Source: a bacterium (GTDB lineage Bacteria; Pseudomonadota; Alphaproteobacteria; Rhodobacterales; Rhodobacteraceae). From it: a stretch of DNA of 64,000 nt. The translations under genes and the position numbers were made by a program. The stretch lies in contig WGOE01000001.1 in NCBI GenBank assembly GCA_016124195.1, positions 300,872-364,871 on the forward strand. Reading direction: 5' to 3'. The notes below the pieces were generated by a model. The model was not told the origin of the DNA, ran no database searches, and saw nothing but the letters and a program-made list of their open reading frames with translations. Positions 1-9,593 of this stretch are shown here, in pieces (the first letter of the stretch is position 1; every line of letters starts with the position of its first letter).

Positions 1-25
1 AACGCCGCTTGGAACCGTGCCTGTC

Positions 26-52
26 AAGGCTGCGGCTCCATGCGGCTTTTTT
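26..52 (+). terminator. Terminator-like hairpin in the leader of the nitrate operon
   Basis: An 8-bp stem (26-33 with 42-49, including G-U pairs) and an 8-nt loop run into six T residues at 47-52. A weaker stem, CCCC at 63-66 with GGGG at 71-74, is followed by TTTT. Both lie upstream of the nrtA start at 91. Assimilatory nitrate operons of alphaproteobacteria are known to be controlled by NasT-type (ANTAR) antitermination at such leader terminators; that this one works so is inference, because the upstream leader is outside the window. It could instead be the terminator of a preceding gene. Confidence 0.5.
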
Positions 53-90
53 CATTTCATCACCCCGCACGGGGTTTTCGGGAACCGCAC

Positions 91-1467
91 ATGACACGCT
101 TGCCTCGCCTTCTGACGCTGACCACCTGCCTTCTGTCGCCGCTGTTCACCGGGGCGGCGCTGGCCCATACCGACGGGATCGAGAAAGACCAGTTGACTCT
201 GGGCTTCATCAAGCTGACCGACATGGCGCCGCTGGCCATCGCCAAGGAGAAGGGCTTTTTCGAGGATGAGGGCCTCAGCGTCACGCTGGAGGCGCAGTCG
301 AACTGGAAGGTGCTTCTGGACCGCGTGGTGGATGGCGAGCTTGACGGCGCGCAGATGCTGGCCGGCCAGCCCATCGCAGCGACCATCGGCTATGGCACCA
401 AGGGCCACCTGATCACCGCCTTTTCGATGGACCTGAACGGCAATGCCATCACCATGTCCAACGCGGTCTGGCAGGCGATGAAGCCCGGCCTGAAGCTTGG
501 CGCCGATGGCAGGCCGGAACACCCGATCTCGGCCACAGCGCTCAAGCCCGTGCTGGAGGATTACGCGGCGCAGGGCAAATCCTTCAACCTTGGCATGGTC
601 TTCCCGGTTTCGACCCACAATTACGAACTGCGCTATTGGCTGGCGGCTGGCGGCATCAAGCCCGGCTATTATCAGGCCGGCGATGTCACGGGCCAGGTGG
701 CGGCCGATGTGCTGATCTCGGTCACGCCGCCGCCGCAGATGCCCGCCACGCTGGAGGCCGGCACGATCGACGGCTATTCGGTGGGCGAGCCGTGGAACCA
801 GGCTGCCGTCTTCAAGGGCATCGGCGTGCCGGTGGTGACCGATGACGACATCTGGAAGAACAATCCCGAAAAGGTCTTTGGCGTCACCGCGGATTTTGCC
901 GAAACGAACCCGCGCACCATGATTGCCCTGACCAAGGCGCTGATCCGCGCCGGCATGTGGCTGGACGAGAACGACAACGCCAACCGGGCCGAGGCGGTCG
1001 ATATCCTCGCGCGGAAGGAATATGTCGGGGCCGACAAGGCGGTGATCGCCAACTCGATGACGGGCACTTTCGAATATGAAAAGGGCGACACGCGGCCGAC
1101 GCCGGATTTCAACATCTTCTTTCGTGACAATGCGACCTTCCCCTATTACTCGGACGCGGTCTGGACCCTGACCCAGATGCGCCGCTGGGGTCAGATCCCC
1201 GAGGCCCATCCGGACTCCTGGTACGACGCGACCGCCAAGTCGGTCTACAAACCCGCGATCTATGAAGAGGCCGCCAAGGAGCTGATCGCCGAAGGCAAGG
1301 CCAAGGCCAGCGATTTCGATTTCAGCGCAACGGGTTACAAGCCGGTCAGTTCCGACTTCATCGACCACATCCCCTATGACGGCACCAAACCCAACGCCTA
1401 TATCGACAGCCTGCCGATCGGGCTCAAAGGCAATCAGACCGTCGTCGATGGCGCGGTCGTGAACTGA
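91..1467 (+). CDS. nrtA: Nitrate ABC transporter, periplasmic substrate-binding protein (NrtA/CmpA family)
   Basis: This 458-residue protein should bind nitrate (perhaps nitrite) in the periplasm and deliver it to the NrtB permease. Residues 1 to about 25 form a Sec-type signal peptide with a likely cleavage site after ALA. The mature part has the NrtA/CmpA layout, beginning with a segment reading [21 protein letters not shown]. The frame is open back to 40, but the ATG at 91 gives a clean signal peptide, so it is preferred. It is the first gene of an operon with permease, ATPase, nitrite reductase and nitrate reductase, which is the main reason to choose nitrate over bicarbonate or taurine. 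No lipobox was seen. Confidence 0.9.
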   Translation: MTRLPRLLTLTTCLLSPLFTGAALAHTDGIEKDQLTLGFIKLTDMAPLAIAKEKGFFEDEGLSVTLEAQSNWKVLLDRVVDGELDGAQMLAGQPIAATIGYGTKGHLITAFSMDLNGNAITMSNAVWQAMKPGLKLGADGRPEHPISATALKPVLEDYAAQGKSFNLGMVFPVSTHNYELRYWLAAGGIKPGYYQAGDVTGQVAADVLISVTPPPQMPATLEAGTIDGYSVGEPWNQAAVFKGIGVPVVTDDDIWKNNPEKVFGVTADFAETNPRTMIALTKALIRAGMWLDENDNANRAEAVDILARKEYVGADKAVIANSMTGTFEYEKGDTRPTPDFNIFFRDNATFPYYSDAVWTLTQMRRWGQIPEAHPDSWYDATAKSVYKPAIYEEAAKELIAEGKAKASDFDFSATGYKPVSSDFIDHIPYDGTKPNAYIDSLPIGLKGNQTVVDGAVVN

Positions 1468-1477
1468 GGGCGGCGCC

Positions 1478-2560
1478 ATGACCCTGCTTGACCCCACGGC
1501 CCTTGCCCAAAAGAGCCCCGCGCCGCCGACCGCTGGCCTTGAGGCTATGCGCCGTCTGATCACCCGCTGCGACCCGTGGTTCAAGGTGCTGGGCCTCGGC
1601 TGGATAACCCCGGTCTGGCGCGCCCTGTCGGGCGACAACCCGCGCGGCCAGCTGCGCGAGATCTGGCGCCTGGCGCTGGTGCCTCTGTTGTCGATCGTGG
1701 CCTTCGTGATGCTGTGGGCGACTCTGGCGCCGATGGTTCAGACCTCGCTTGGCGCCATCCCCGGCCCGCAGCAGGTCTGGCAACAGGTCGGCGTCCTGCG
1801 CGCCGATGCAGCGGCCGAGGCGCAGAAGGAACGCGATTTCTACGTCAAGCAGGCCGAACGGAACGCCGCCCTTATCGCCGAAGGCAAGCCGGACGAGGTG
1901 AAAGAGCGCGTCTATGCCGGCAAGCCCACCTTTCCCGGCCAGATCCTGACCTCGATCAAGACCGTCTTTCTGGGCTTTCTGATCGGCACCCTGATCGCCG
2001 TGCCGCTGGGCATCCTGTCGGGTCTGTCGGCCACCGCCAATGCCGCGATCAACCCCCTGGTGCAGATCTTCAAGCCGGTGTCGCCGCTGGCCTGGCTGCC
2101 CATCGTCACCATGGTGATTTCGGCCACCTATGCCGGACCCATGCCGAAAAGCTTTCTGGTCTCGGCGGTCACGGTAACACTATGTTCGATGTGGCCGACG
2201 CTGATCAACACCGCCCTAGGGGTTGCCTCGATCGACAAGGATCTGGTCAGCGTGGGCCGCGTGCTGAACCTGTCGCTCTGGACGCGGATCACCAAACTGG
2301 TGCTGCCCTCGGCGTTGCCGCTGATCTTCACGGGGCTGCGGCTGTCGCTGGGCGTGGGCTGGATGGTGCTGATCGCCGCCGAGATGCTGGCGCAGAACCC
2401 CGGCCTTGGCAAATTCGTCTGGGACGAGTTCCAGAATGGATCGGCCGACAGCCTCGCCCGGATCATGGTGGCGGTGCTGACCATCGGCATCATCGGCGTG
2501 GCGCTCGACCGGGTGATGTTCGCGCTGCAATCGCTGTTCACCGTCACGAACGCCCGGTGA
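1478..2560 (+). CDS. nrtB: Nitrate ABC transporter permease
   Basis: This inner-membrane permease has 360 residues. A cytoplasmic N-terminus of about 60 residues is followed by one membrane segment, a polar periplasmic insert (about residues 85-150, rich in K, E and A), and then the BPD-type core of five or so hydrophobic helices. An EAA-like coupling loop lies near residues 255-275, where it should contact the ATPase. The long first loop is typical of NrtB. The gene starts 10 bp after nrtA, and its stop lies one base before the next start, so all three transport genes are probably cotranscribed. Confidence 0.88.
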   Translation: MTLLDPTALAQKSPAPPTAGLEAMRRLITRCDPWFKVLGLGWITPVWRALSGDNPRGQLREIWRLALVPLLSIVAFVMLWATLAPMVQTSLGAIPGPQQVWQQVGVLRADAAAEAQKERDFYVKQAERNAALIAEGKPDEVKERVYAGKPTFPGQILTSIKTVFLGFLIGTLIAVPLGILSGLSATANAAINPLVQIFKPVSPLAWLPIVTMVISATYAGPMPKSFLVSAVTVTLCSMWPTLINTALGVASIDKDLVSVGRVLNLSLWTRITKLVLPSALPLIFTGLRLSLGVGWMVLIAAEMLAQNPGLGKFVWDEFQNGSADSLARIMVAVLTIGIIGVALDRVMFALQSLFTVTNAR

Positions 2561-2561
2561 G

Positions 2562-4205
2562 ATGATGAGCATCCTTGAACTCTCTCATGTGTCCAAAGGC
2601 TACGGCGCAGGCCCGGTGCTGCGCGATCTGTCCCTCGCGGTCGAGGAGGGCACCTTTCTGGTCATCCTGGGCTTTTCCGGTTCGGGCAAGACCACGTTGA
2701 TGAACCTGATGGCCGGCCTTGCCCTGCCCGATGCGGGCGAGGTGCGCTTCAAGGGCGCCCCCGTCACCGGGCCGGGGCCAGAGCGCGGGCTGGTCTTTCA
2801 ATCCTACGCGCTGATGCCTTGGCTGACCGTCGCGGGCAATATCCGGCTGGCGGTGGATGCTACCCACAAGGGCACCAGGGCCGAACGCGAGGCCGAAGTT
2901 GCCCGGCATATCGACATGGTGGGTCTTGGCCACGCCGCCCACCGCCGTCCGGCCGAACTGTCGGGCGGCATGCGCCAGCGCGTTGCCGTGGCCCGCGCGC
3001 TGGCGATGCGGCCCGAGGTTCTCTTGATGGACGAACCCCTGTCCGCGCTCGATGCCCTGACCCGCACCCGTGTGGCAACCGAGATCGAGGCGATCTGGCG
3101 CGCCGACCGCCGCACGGCGGTGATGATCACCAATGACGTGGACGAGGCGCTGATCCTCGCCGACCGCATCCTGTGCCTGAACCCGGATGGCACCCTGGGC
3201 CAGTCCTTCACGGTCGATCTGCCGCGCCCGCGCGACCGGGGCGCGCTGGATCACGGTACCTTCAAGGCGCTGCGCGCTGCCGTGACCGCCTACCTCATGG
3301 ATGTCGGCATCAAGTCCAAGGGGGCCGAGACCCGGCTTTTGCCCACCGTCACCCCGCGCCATGCCATCCCGGGCGCCTATCAACGCGCGGCCAGTTCGCC
3401 GCTCGAGGCGCGCTATCTGCACTATTCGCAGCTTCACAAGGTCTATGACACCCCGCAAGGCCCGCTGAGCGTAGTCGAGGATTTCAACCTGACCCTGAAG
3501 CGCGGCGAGTTCGTCAGCCTGATCGGCCATTCCGGCTGCGGCAAATCCACGGTGCTGTCGATGACCGCCGGGCTGAACGCGATCAGCCAGGGCGCCATCA
3601 CGCTCGACGGCTTTCACGTCGAGGGCGCCGATCCCGAGCGCGCGGTGGTGTTCCAGTCGCCCAACCTGTTCCCCTGGCTCACCGCTAGGGAGAATGTCGC
3701 GATCGGCGTGGACAAGGTCTATCCCGGCGCCACCCAGGCCGAGAAGCAAGAGGTTGTCGACTATTACCTGGAACGGGTGGGCCTGGCCGATGCGATGGAC
3801 CGTCCGGCCTCTGCCATGTCGAACGGCATGCGCCAGCGCGTCGGCATCGCCCGCGCCTTCGCGCTGTCTCCGAAACTGCTGTTGCTGGATGAACCCTTCG
3901 GCATGCTCGACAGCCTGACGCGGTGGGAACTGCAAGAGGTCCTGATGGAGGTCTGGTCGCGCACCCGGGTCACCGCCGTCTGTGTCACCCATGACGTGGA
4001 CGAGGCGATCCTGCTGGCCGACCGCGTGGTGATGATGACCAACGGCCCCCGCGCGACCATCGGCAAGATCACGACGGTCGACCTGCCCCGCCCGCGCACC
4101 CGTGGCAATCTGCTGAACCACCCCGATTACTATCAATACCGTTCGGAAATCATGGGCTTCCTTGAGGACCATGCCCAAGGCGCGAACAAGAAAGAGGCTG
4201 CGTGA
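2562..4205 (+). CDS. nrtC: Nitrate ABC transporter, tandem ATPase (two NBDs fused)
   Basis: This 547-residue protein holds two complete ABC ATPase domains. Domain 1 (about 1-260) has Walker A GFSGSGKTT, signature LSGGMRQRV and Walker B LLMDEP. Domain 2 (about 285-540) has GHSGCGKST, a variant signature MSNGMRQRV and LLLLDEP. In cyanobacteria NrtC and NrtD are separate, and NrtC carries an extra NrtA-like domain; here one chain supplies both ATPases and that domain is absent. The switch histidine of domain 1 is replaced by Asn191 (ITND), while domain 2 keeps ITHD-type VTHD, which suggests that the two ATP sites are not equivalent. The stop overlaps the nirB start by 4 bp. Confidence 0.88.
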   Translation: MMSILELSHVSKGYGAGPVLRDLSLAVEEGTFLVILGFSGSGKTTLMNLMAGLALPDAGEVRFKGAPVTGPGPERGLVFQSYALMPWLTVAGNIRLAVDATHKGTRAEREAEVARHIDMVGLGHAAHRRPAELSGGMRQRVAVARALAMRPEVLLMDEPLSALDALTRTRVATEIEAIWRADRRTAVMITNDVDEALILADRILCLNPDGTLGQSFTVDLPRPRDRGALDHGTFKALRAAVTAYLMDVGIKSKGAETRLLPTVTPRHAIPGAYQRAASSPLEARYLHYSQLHKVYDTPQGPLSVVEDFNLTLKRGEFVSLIGHSGCGKSTVLSMTAGLNAISQGAITLDGFHVEGADPERAVVFQSPNLFPWLTARENVAIGVDKVYPGATQAEKQEVVDYYLERVGLADAMDRPASAMSNGMRQRVGIARAFALSPKLLLLDEPFGMLDSLTRWELQEVLMEVWSRTRVTAVCVTHDVDEAILLADRVVMMTNGPRATIGKITTVDLPRPRTRGNLLNHPDYYQYRSEIMGFLEDHAQGANKKEAA

Positions 4206-6640
4206 TGAAGCGGAAACTTGTGATCATCGGGGCAGGCATGGCCTCTGGCCGCATGCTGGAAACCCTGCTGGACATGGCGCCGGACGCCTACGACGTGACG
4301 CTGTTCAACGCCGAGCCGCGCGGTAACTACAACCGGCTGATGCTGTCGCCGGTGCTGTCAGGCGAAAAGACCTATGAAGAGATCGTCACCCATGACGAGG
4401 CGTGGTACGCCGCCCGGGGTATCGAGACCCGGTTTGGCGAACATGTCGTCAGGATCGACCGCGCCCGGCAGGTCGTCATCTCGGCGCGGGGCGAGACGCA
4501 CTATGACAAGCTGGTGATCGCGACGGGCTCGGCGCCGTTCATCCTGCCCGTGCAGGGCAAGGACCTGCCCGGCGTCGTCACCTACCGCGATCTGGAAGAC
4601 ACCAACGCCATGATCGCCATCGCCAGACCCGGCGCCAAGGCGGTGGTGATCGGCGGTGGGCTTCTGGGGCTGGAAGCCGCGGCGGGAATGGCCGCGCGCG
4701 GGGCCGAGGTCGTGGTCATCCACATCATGGGGCATCTGATGGAGCGGCAACTGGACCCCTCTGCCGGATATCTGCTGCAAAAGGACCTGGAACGCCGGGG
4801 CATCAAGGTGCATTGCAGAGGTGCCACCAAGGCCATCCTGGGCCATGACCGGGTCGAGGCGGTGGCTCTGGACGATGGCACCGTCTATGGCGCCGATCTG
4901 GTCTGCATGGCCGTGGGCATTCGGCCGGAAGTGCGCCTGGCCAATGACGCGCATCTGGAGGTCGGGCGCGGCATCGTCGTCAACGACCAGATGACGACAT
5001 CCGACCCGGCGATCCATGCACTGGGGGAATGTGTCGAACACAACCGGCAGCTTTTCGGCCTTGTGGCGCCGCTCTACGATCAGGCCAAGGTCCTTGCCGC
5101 GACCCTGGCCGGTCAAGCCGCCGCCTTCCGCCCGGTGCAGACCGCCACCAAGCTCAAGGTGACCGGGGTTGACCTCTTTTCAGCCGGCGACTTTGCCGAG
5201 GGGCCGGGGCGCGAGGATATCGTGTTCCGCGACCCGGGCCGCGGCATCTACAAGCGGCTGGTGATCGAAGGCGACCGCCTCTTGGGCGCGGTGATGTATG
5301 GCGACACGGCCGACGGCGCCTGGTTCTTTTCGCAGATCAAGGAGGGCAGCGACATCAGCGCCATGCGCGACACGCTGATCTTCGGACCGGGCTTTCAGGG
5401 AGCCGCCCCGGCGGACCCTCTGGCGGCCGTTGCAGCCTTGCCGCCTGAGGCGGAGATTTGCGGCTGCAACGGCGTCTGCAAGGGCAGGATCGTCACCGCC
5501 ATCCAGGGCGGCGCGGTCACGCTGGACGCGGTGCGCGCCAGCACCAAGGCCTCTGCCTCGTGCGGCACCTGTACCGGCCTTGTCGAACAGGTCATGGCGC
5601 TGACCCTGGGCGGCGGTTTCAAGGCCAATGCCAACCCGCCCCTGTGCAAATGCACCGATCACACGCACGAGGATGTCCGGCGTCTGATCAAGGCCGGCGC
5701 GATGAAGTCGATCCCGGCGGTGATGCAGGAACTGGGCTGGAAAACCGCTGGCGGCTGCGCCACATGCCGGCCGGCGCTGAACTACTACCTGATCGCGGAC
5801 TGGCCGCTTGATTACAGGGACGACCGCCAGTCGCGTTTCGTCAACGAAAGGAACCACGCCAATATCCAGAAGGACGGCACCTATTCGGTCGTGCCGCGCA
5901 TGTGGGGCGGGGTGACGACTCCGGCCGAGTTGCGCGCCATCGCCGATGCGGCTGACAAGTACAAGGTGGCGATGGTCAAGGTCACCGGCGGCCAGCGCAT
6001 CGACCTTCTGGGCGTCAGGAAAGAAGACCTGCCGGCGATCTGGGCCGATCTGAACGACGCGGGCATGGTGTCGGGCCACGCCTATTCCAAGGGCCTGCGC
6101 ACCGTGAAAACCTGCGTCGGCAGCGAGTTCTGCCGCTTTGGCACGCAGGATTCGACGGGGCTGGGCATCAAGCTGGAAAAGATGCTCTGGGGCTCCTGGA
6201 CGCCGGCCAAGGTGAAACTTGGGGTCTCGGGCTGCCCGAGGAACTGCGCCGAGGCGACCTGCAAGGACATCGGCGTGGTCTGCGTGGACAGCGGGTACGA
6301 GGTCAGCGTGGCCGGCGCCGCGGGAATGGATGTGCGCGAGACCCTGCCGCTCTGCAAGGTCGCGACCGAAGCCGAGGTGATGGAGGCCGTCGCCGCCTTC
6401 GTCCAGCTTTACCGCGAAAACGCCCGCTATCTGCACCGCATCTACAAATGGGTGGACAAGGTCGGGCTGGACTGGTGCCAGGCGCAGATCGCCGACCCCG
6501 CGACGCGACGCGCGCTCTGCGACCGGTTTCAGCTGAGCCAGTCGATCTATCAGGTCGACCCCTGGGCAGAACATGCCAAACCCGCCGAGCGCGCCAAATG
6601 GGCGGCGCTGGCCGATCTGACGCTGGAGGCTGCGGAATGA
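4202..6640 (+). CDS. nirB: Assimilatory NADH nitrite reductase, large subunit
   Basis: Cytoplasmic enzyme (812 residues) reducing nitrite to ammonium with NAD(P)H. Domain order: FAD/NAD oxidoreductase with GAGMASGR near residue 9 and a second dinucleotide fold (VIGGGLLGLEAA) near 155; a BFD-type [2Fe-2S] segment with CGCNGVC near 419 and CGTC near 455; a second BFD-like segment with CKC near 481 and CATC near 520; then the nitrite/sulfite reductase half domain and the siroheme-[4Fe-4S] domain with CVGSEFC near 638 and CPRNCAEATC near 678. All expected cluster ligands are visible. Length is standard. It overlaps the genes on both sides by 4 bp, as expected in a tightly coupled operon. Confidence 0.95.
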   Translation: MMKRKLVIIGAGMASGRMLETLLDMAPDAYDVTLFNAEPRGNYNRLMLSPVLSGEKTYEEIVTHDEAWYAARGIETRFGEHVVRIDRARQVVISARGETHYDKLVIATGSAPFILPVQGKDLPGVVTYRDLEDTNAMIAIARPGAKAVVIGGGLLGLEAAAGMAARGAEVVVIHIMGHLMERQLDPSAGYLLQKDLERRGIKVHCRGATKAILGHDRVEAVALDDGTVYGADLVCMAVGIRPEVRLANDAHLEVGRGIVVNDQMTTSDPAIHALGECVEHNRQLFGLVAPLYDQAKVLAATLAGQAAAFRPVQTATKLKVTGVDLFSAGDFAEGPGREDIVFRDPGRGIYKRLVIEGDRLLGAVMYGDTADGAWFFSQIKEGSDISAMRDTLIFGPGFQGAAPADPLAAVAALPPEAEICGCNGVCKGRIVTAIQGGAVTLDAVRASTKASASCGTCTGLVEQVMALTLGGGFKANANPPLCKCTDHTHEDVRRLIKAGAMKSIPAVMQELGWKTAGGCATCRPALNYYLIADWPLDYRDDRQSRFVNERNHANIQKDGTYSVVPRMWGGVTTPAELRAIADAADKYKVAMVKVTGGQRIDLLGVRKEDLPAIWADLNDAGMVSGHAYSKGLRTVKTCVGSEFCRFGTQDSTGLGIKLEKMLWGSWTPAKVKLGVSGCPRNCAEATCKDIGVVCVDSGYEVSVAGAAGMDVRETLPLCKVATEAEVMEAVAAFVQLYRENARYLHRIYKWVDKVGLDWCQAQIADPATRRALCDRFQLSQSIYQVDPWAEHAKPAERAKWAALADLTLEAAE

Positions 6641-6969
6641 CCTGGGCAGATATCGGCGCGCTGGACGACATTCCGGCGCAGGGCGCGCGTGTGGTCAAGA
6701 CGGCAGCCGGCTGCGTCGCCGTCTTTCGCACCGCCGACGACCGGGTCTTTGCGATGGCCGACCAATGCCCGCACAAGGGCGGCCCGCTGTCCGAAGGCAT
6801 CGTGCATGGCACCTCGGTGACCTGCCCGCTGCATGCCTGGGTCTTCTCGCTGGAAAGTGGCGAGGCGCAGGGGCCGGATGCGGGTGCGGTCGCCACCTTT
6901 GCGGTGCGGATCGAGGCGGGGCGCATCCTTCTGGACATGCGGCGTCTGGCGCGTCGGGTGGCGGCGTGA
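6637..6969 (+). CDS. nirD: Nitrite reductase small subunit, Rieske type
   Basis: This 110-residue protein is the partner of NirB. The Rieske [2Fe-2S] ligands are present as CPH (QCPHKGG) and CPLH (TCPLHAW), spaced as usual for the NirD family, in which some members lack them. The frame is open further upstream, but the ATG at 6637 overlaps the nirB stop as ATGA and gives the normal NirD length. The stop shares one base with the nasA start (TGATG), so translational coupling is likely. Confidence 0.93.
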   Translation: MTWADIGALDDIPAQGARVVKTAAGCVAVFRTADDRVFAMADQCPHKGGPLSEGIVHGTSVTCPLHAWVFSLESGEAQGPDAGAVATFAVRIEAGRILLDMRRLARRVAA

Positions 6970-9593
6970 TGGCGCGTCCCGCGGTGCGCACCACCTGCCC
7001 CTATTGCGGCACAGGCTGCGGGGTTCTGGCCTCGGTCGATGGCTCTGGCGCGCTGACGGTCCAGGGCGACCCGGATCATCCGGCCAACCGGGGGCGCCTG
7101 TGTTCCAAGGGCAGCGGCCTGGGCGAAACGGTGGGGCTGCAGGACCGCCTTCTGACCCCGCGCGTCTTTGGCCAGCCGGTCGGCTGGGAGGACGCGCTGA
7201 ACCTCGTCGCCCGCAGGTTCGGTCAGGTCATTGCCGAGCATGGGCCGGAAGCGGTGGCGCTGTATGTCTCGGGCCAGATGCTGACCGAGGATTACTATGT
7301 CGCCAACAAGCTGATGAAAGGCTTCATTGGTGCGGCCAATATCGACACCAATTCAAGGCTTTGCATGGCCTCGACCGTGGCGGGGCACCGGCGCGCCTTT
7401 GGGTCGGACACCGTGCCGGGGCTTTACGAGGATCTGGAACTGGCCGACCTGGTCGTGCTGACCGGGTCGAACCTCGCCTGGTGCCATCCGGTCCTGTACC
7501 AGCGCCTGGCCGCCGCCAGGGCCGCGCGCCCGCAGATGCAGGTCGTGGTGATCGATCCGCGCCGGACCGCCACTTGCGAGCTTGCCGACCTGCATCTGGC
7601 CATCGCGCCCGGGTCGGATGCGGCGCTGTTCAACGCGCTGCTGGCGGCGATCGACACGGCCGGGGCGGTCAACCCGCACTTCCTCCCCCATGTCGCGGGC
7701 CTGGCCGAGGCCTTGGCAGCGGCCCGGGCCACGGATGCGGGGCTGACCGGGCTTGACCCCGCCACGCTCGCCCGGTTCTGCCAGATGTGGATCGGGTCAG
7801 AGAAGGTCGTCACCGTCTTTTCCCAGGGCGTCAACCAGTCGTCCTCTGGCACCGACAAGGTCAATGCGATCTTGAATTGCCACCTTGCCACCGGGCGGAT
7901 CGGCCGGCCCGGCATGGGGCCCTTCAGCGTGACCGGCCAGCCCAATGCCATGGGCGGGCGCGAGGTCGGCGGCATGGCCAACATGCTGGCCTGCCATCTC
8001 GAGATCGAAAACAAGGCGCATCGCGACGCCGTGCAAACCTTCTGGGCCAGTCCTGCGATAGCGCAAAGGCCGGGGCTGAAGGCGGTCGACATGTTCCGCG
8101 CCGTAGGCGAGGGCAAGATCAAGGCGATCTGGATCATCCACACCAACCCCGCGGTATCGATGCCCGATGCCGATGCGGTGGCGGCGGCCCTGCGCGCCTG
8201 CCCCTTCGTCGTGGTGCAGGATGTGACGGCGGCCACCGATACGGCCAAGCTGGCCCATGTGCTGCTGCCCGCGACCGCCTGGGCAGAGAAAGATGGCACC
8301 GTCACCAATTCCGACCGCACGATAAGCCGGCAACGCCGCGTCTTGCCGGCGCCCGGGCAGGCGCGCGACGATTGGCGCATCCTGGCCGGGGTGGCGGCAC
8401 GGATGGGCTGGGCCAAGGCCTTTGGCTGGCCCGACGCCGCCGCGATCTTTCGCGAACATGCCGCCCTGTCCGGCGTGGCGGGCGGCTTGGGCAGCGACTT
8501 TGACATCTCGGACCTCGCGGTGCTGACGGATGAAGGCTACGCGAGCCTGGCCCCCTTCACCTGGCCGCAGAATGTGCGGCAAAGGGGCGGGCGCTTCTTT
8601 GGCACCGGGCAGTTTCACACCGCTGACGGGCGGGCGCGCATGGTGCCCGTCAGCCCTCGCCTGCCGCCGCCCCTGGAACCGGGGCGCTTCCGCCTGAACA
8701 CCGGGCGAATTCGCGACCAGTGGCACACGATGACCCGCAGCGCCAAATCCGTTCGGCTGTCGCAGCATCTGGCCGAACCTTTCGTGCAGATCCACCCTGC
8801 CGATGCTGCTCGTCTTGGGCTGGCACCCGCCGATCTGGTGCATGTCCGGAGCGATCTTGGCCAGGTCCTGCTGCGGGTTCTGATCACCGACGCGGTCGCC
8901 CCGGGCGAGGTCTTTGCCCCGATCCACTGGACCGCCGAGACCGCCAGCGCCGCCCGGATCGACGTGCTGGTGCCGGGTCTGGTCGATCCGATCTCGGGTC
9001 AGCCGGAAAGCAAGGGCGCGACCGTACGGCTGGCCCGGTTTCAGGCGGCCTGGTACGGCTTTGCCGTCAGCGCGGCCGAGGTCACCCCGGCATCTGAGTA
9101 TTGGGCCAGGGCCCGTGTCAGCGGCGGCTGGCGCATGGAGCTGGCGGGGGCAGAGCTGCCGCAGGATTGGCAGGCCTATGGCGCCGCCCTGTTCGGCCTG
9201 TCCGGCCCAGCGTCGATCTGGGTCGACAAGGCGCGCGGTCTGGCGCGGCTGGCCTGGCATCAGGGCAACCGGCTCGGCGCCGCGCTGTTCGTCGGGCCCG
9301 CGCCGGTGGCCCTGTCGCGCGACCATCTGGCCGCGCAACTGAGCCTGCCAGGCCCGCTGGCCGTGCTGGCCGTGCTGGCCGGCCAACCCGGCGCCGGTCA
9401 GCCAGACCCCGGCCCCACGATCTGCGCCTGCCTGGGCATAGGGCGCAACACGATCCTGAATGCCATCGACGCCGGGGCATGCTCGGTCGGTGACCTTGGC
9501 AGCCGGCTTGGCGCCGGCACCTCGTGCGGGTCCTGCCGCCCGGAGTTGAACGCCCTGCTGGCCCGCACCACCCACAAGGAGGCTGCCGAATGA
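6969..9593 (+). CDS. nasA: Assimilatory nitrate reductase catalytic subunit
   Basis: This 874-residue cytoplasmic molybdopterin oxidoreductase reduces nitrate to nitrite. The N-terminal [4Fe-4S] ligands are C10, C13, C17 and C45. The Mo-bisMGD domains follow, with the family segment GVNQSSSGTDK near residue 290. The C-terminal 60 residues form a BFD-like [2Fe-2S] domain (CAC near 818, CGSC near 852), an extension found in many NasA proteins that receives electrons. The frame stays open upstream inside nirD, but the ATG at 6969 places the cluster motif at the correct distance. No separate NasC-type electron-transfer gene is visible in this window. Confidence 0.95.
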   Translation: MARPAVRTTCPYCGTGCGVLASVDGSGALTVQGDPDHPANRGRLCSKGSGLGETVGLQDRLLTPRVFGQPVGWEDALNLVARRFGQVIAEHGPEAVALYVSGQMLTEDYYVANKLMKGFIGAANIDTNSRLCMASTVAGHRRAFGSDTVPGLYEDLELADLVVLTGSNLAWCHPVLYQRLAAARAARPQMQVVVIDPRRTATCELADLHLAIAPGSDAALFNALLAAIDTAGAVNPHFLPHVAGLAEALAAARATDAGLTGLDPATLARFCQMWIGSEKVVTVFSQGVNQSSSGTDKVNAILNCHLATGRIGRPGMGPFSVTGQPNAMGGREVGGMANMLACHLEIENKAHRDAVQTFWASPAIAQRPGLKAVDMFRAVGEGKIKAIWIIHTNPAVSMPDADAVAAALRACPFVVVQDVTAATDTAKLAHVLLPATAWAEKDGTVTNSDRTISRQRRVLPAPGQARDDWRILAGVAARMGWAKAFGWPDAAAIFREHAALSGVAGGLGSDFDISDLAVLTDEGYASLAPFTWPQNVRQRGGRFFGTGQFHTADGRARMVPVSPRLPPPLEPGRFRLNTGRIRDQWHTMTRSAKSVRLSQHLAEPFVQIHPADAARLGLAPADLVHVRSDLGQVLLRVLITDAVAPGEVFAPIHWTAETASAARIDVLVPGLVDPISGQPESKGATVRLARFQAAWYGFAVSAAEVTPASEYWARARVSGGWRMELAGAELPQDWQAYGAALFGLSGPASIWVDKARGLARLAWHQGNRLGAALFVGPAPVALSRDHLAAQLSLPGPLAVLAVLAGQPGAGQPDPGPTICACLGIGRNTILNAIDAGACSVGDLGSRLGAGTSCGSCRPELNALLARTTHKEAAE

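Noticed and set aside
52..1638. 528-residue minus-strand frame opposite nrtA
   Set aside because: It is the antisense shadow of a clear NrtA; no ribosome site or recognisable family. Similar long antisense frames occur throughout this GC-rich window.
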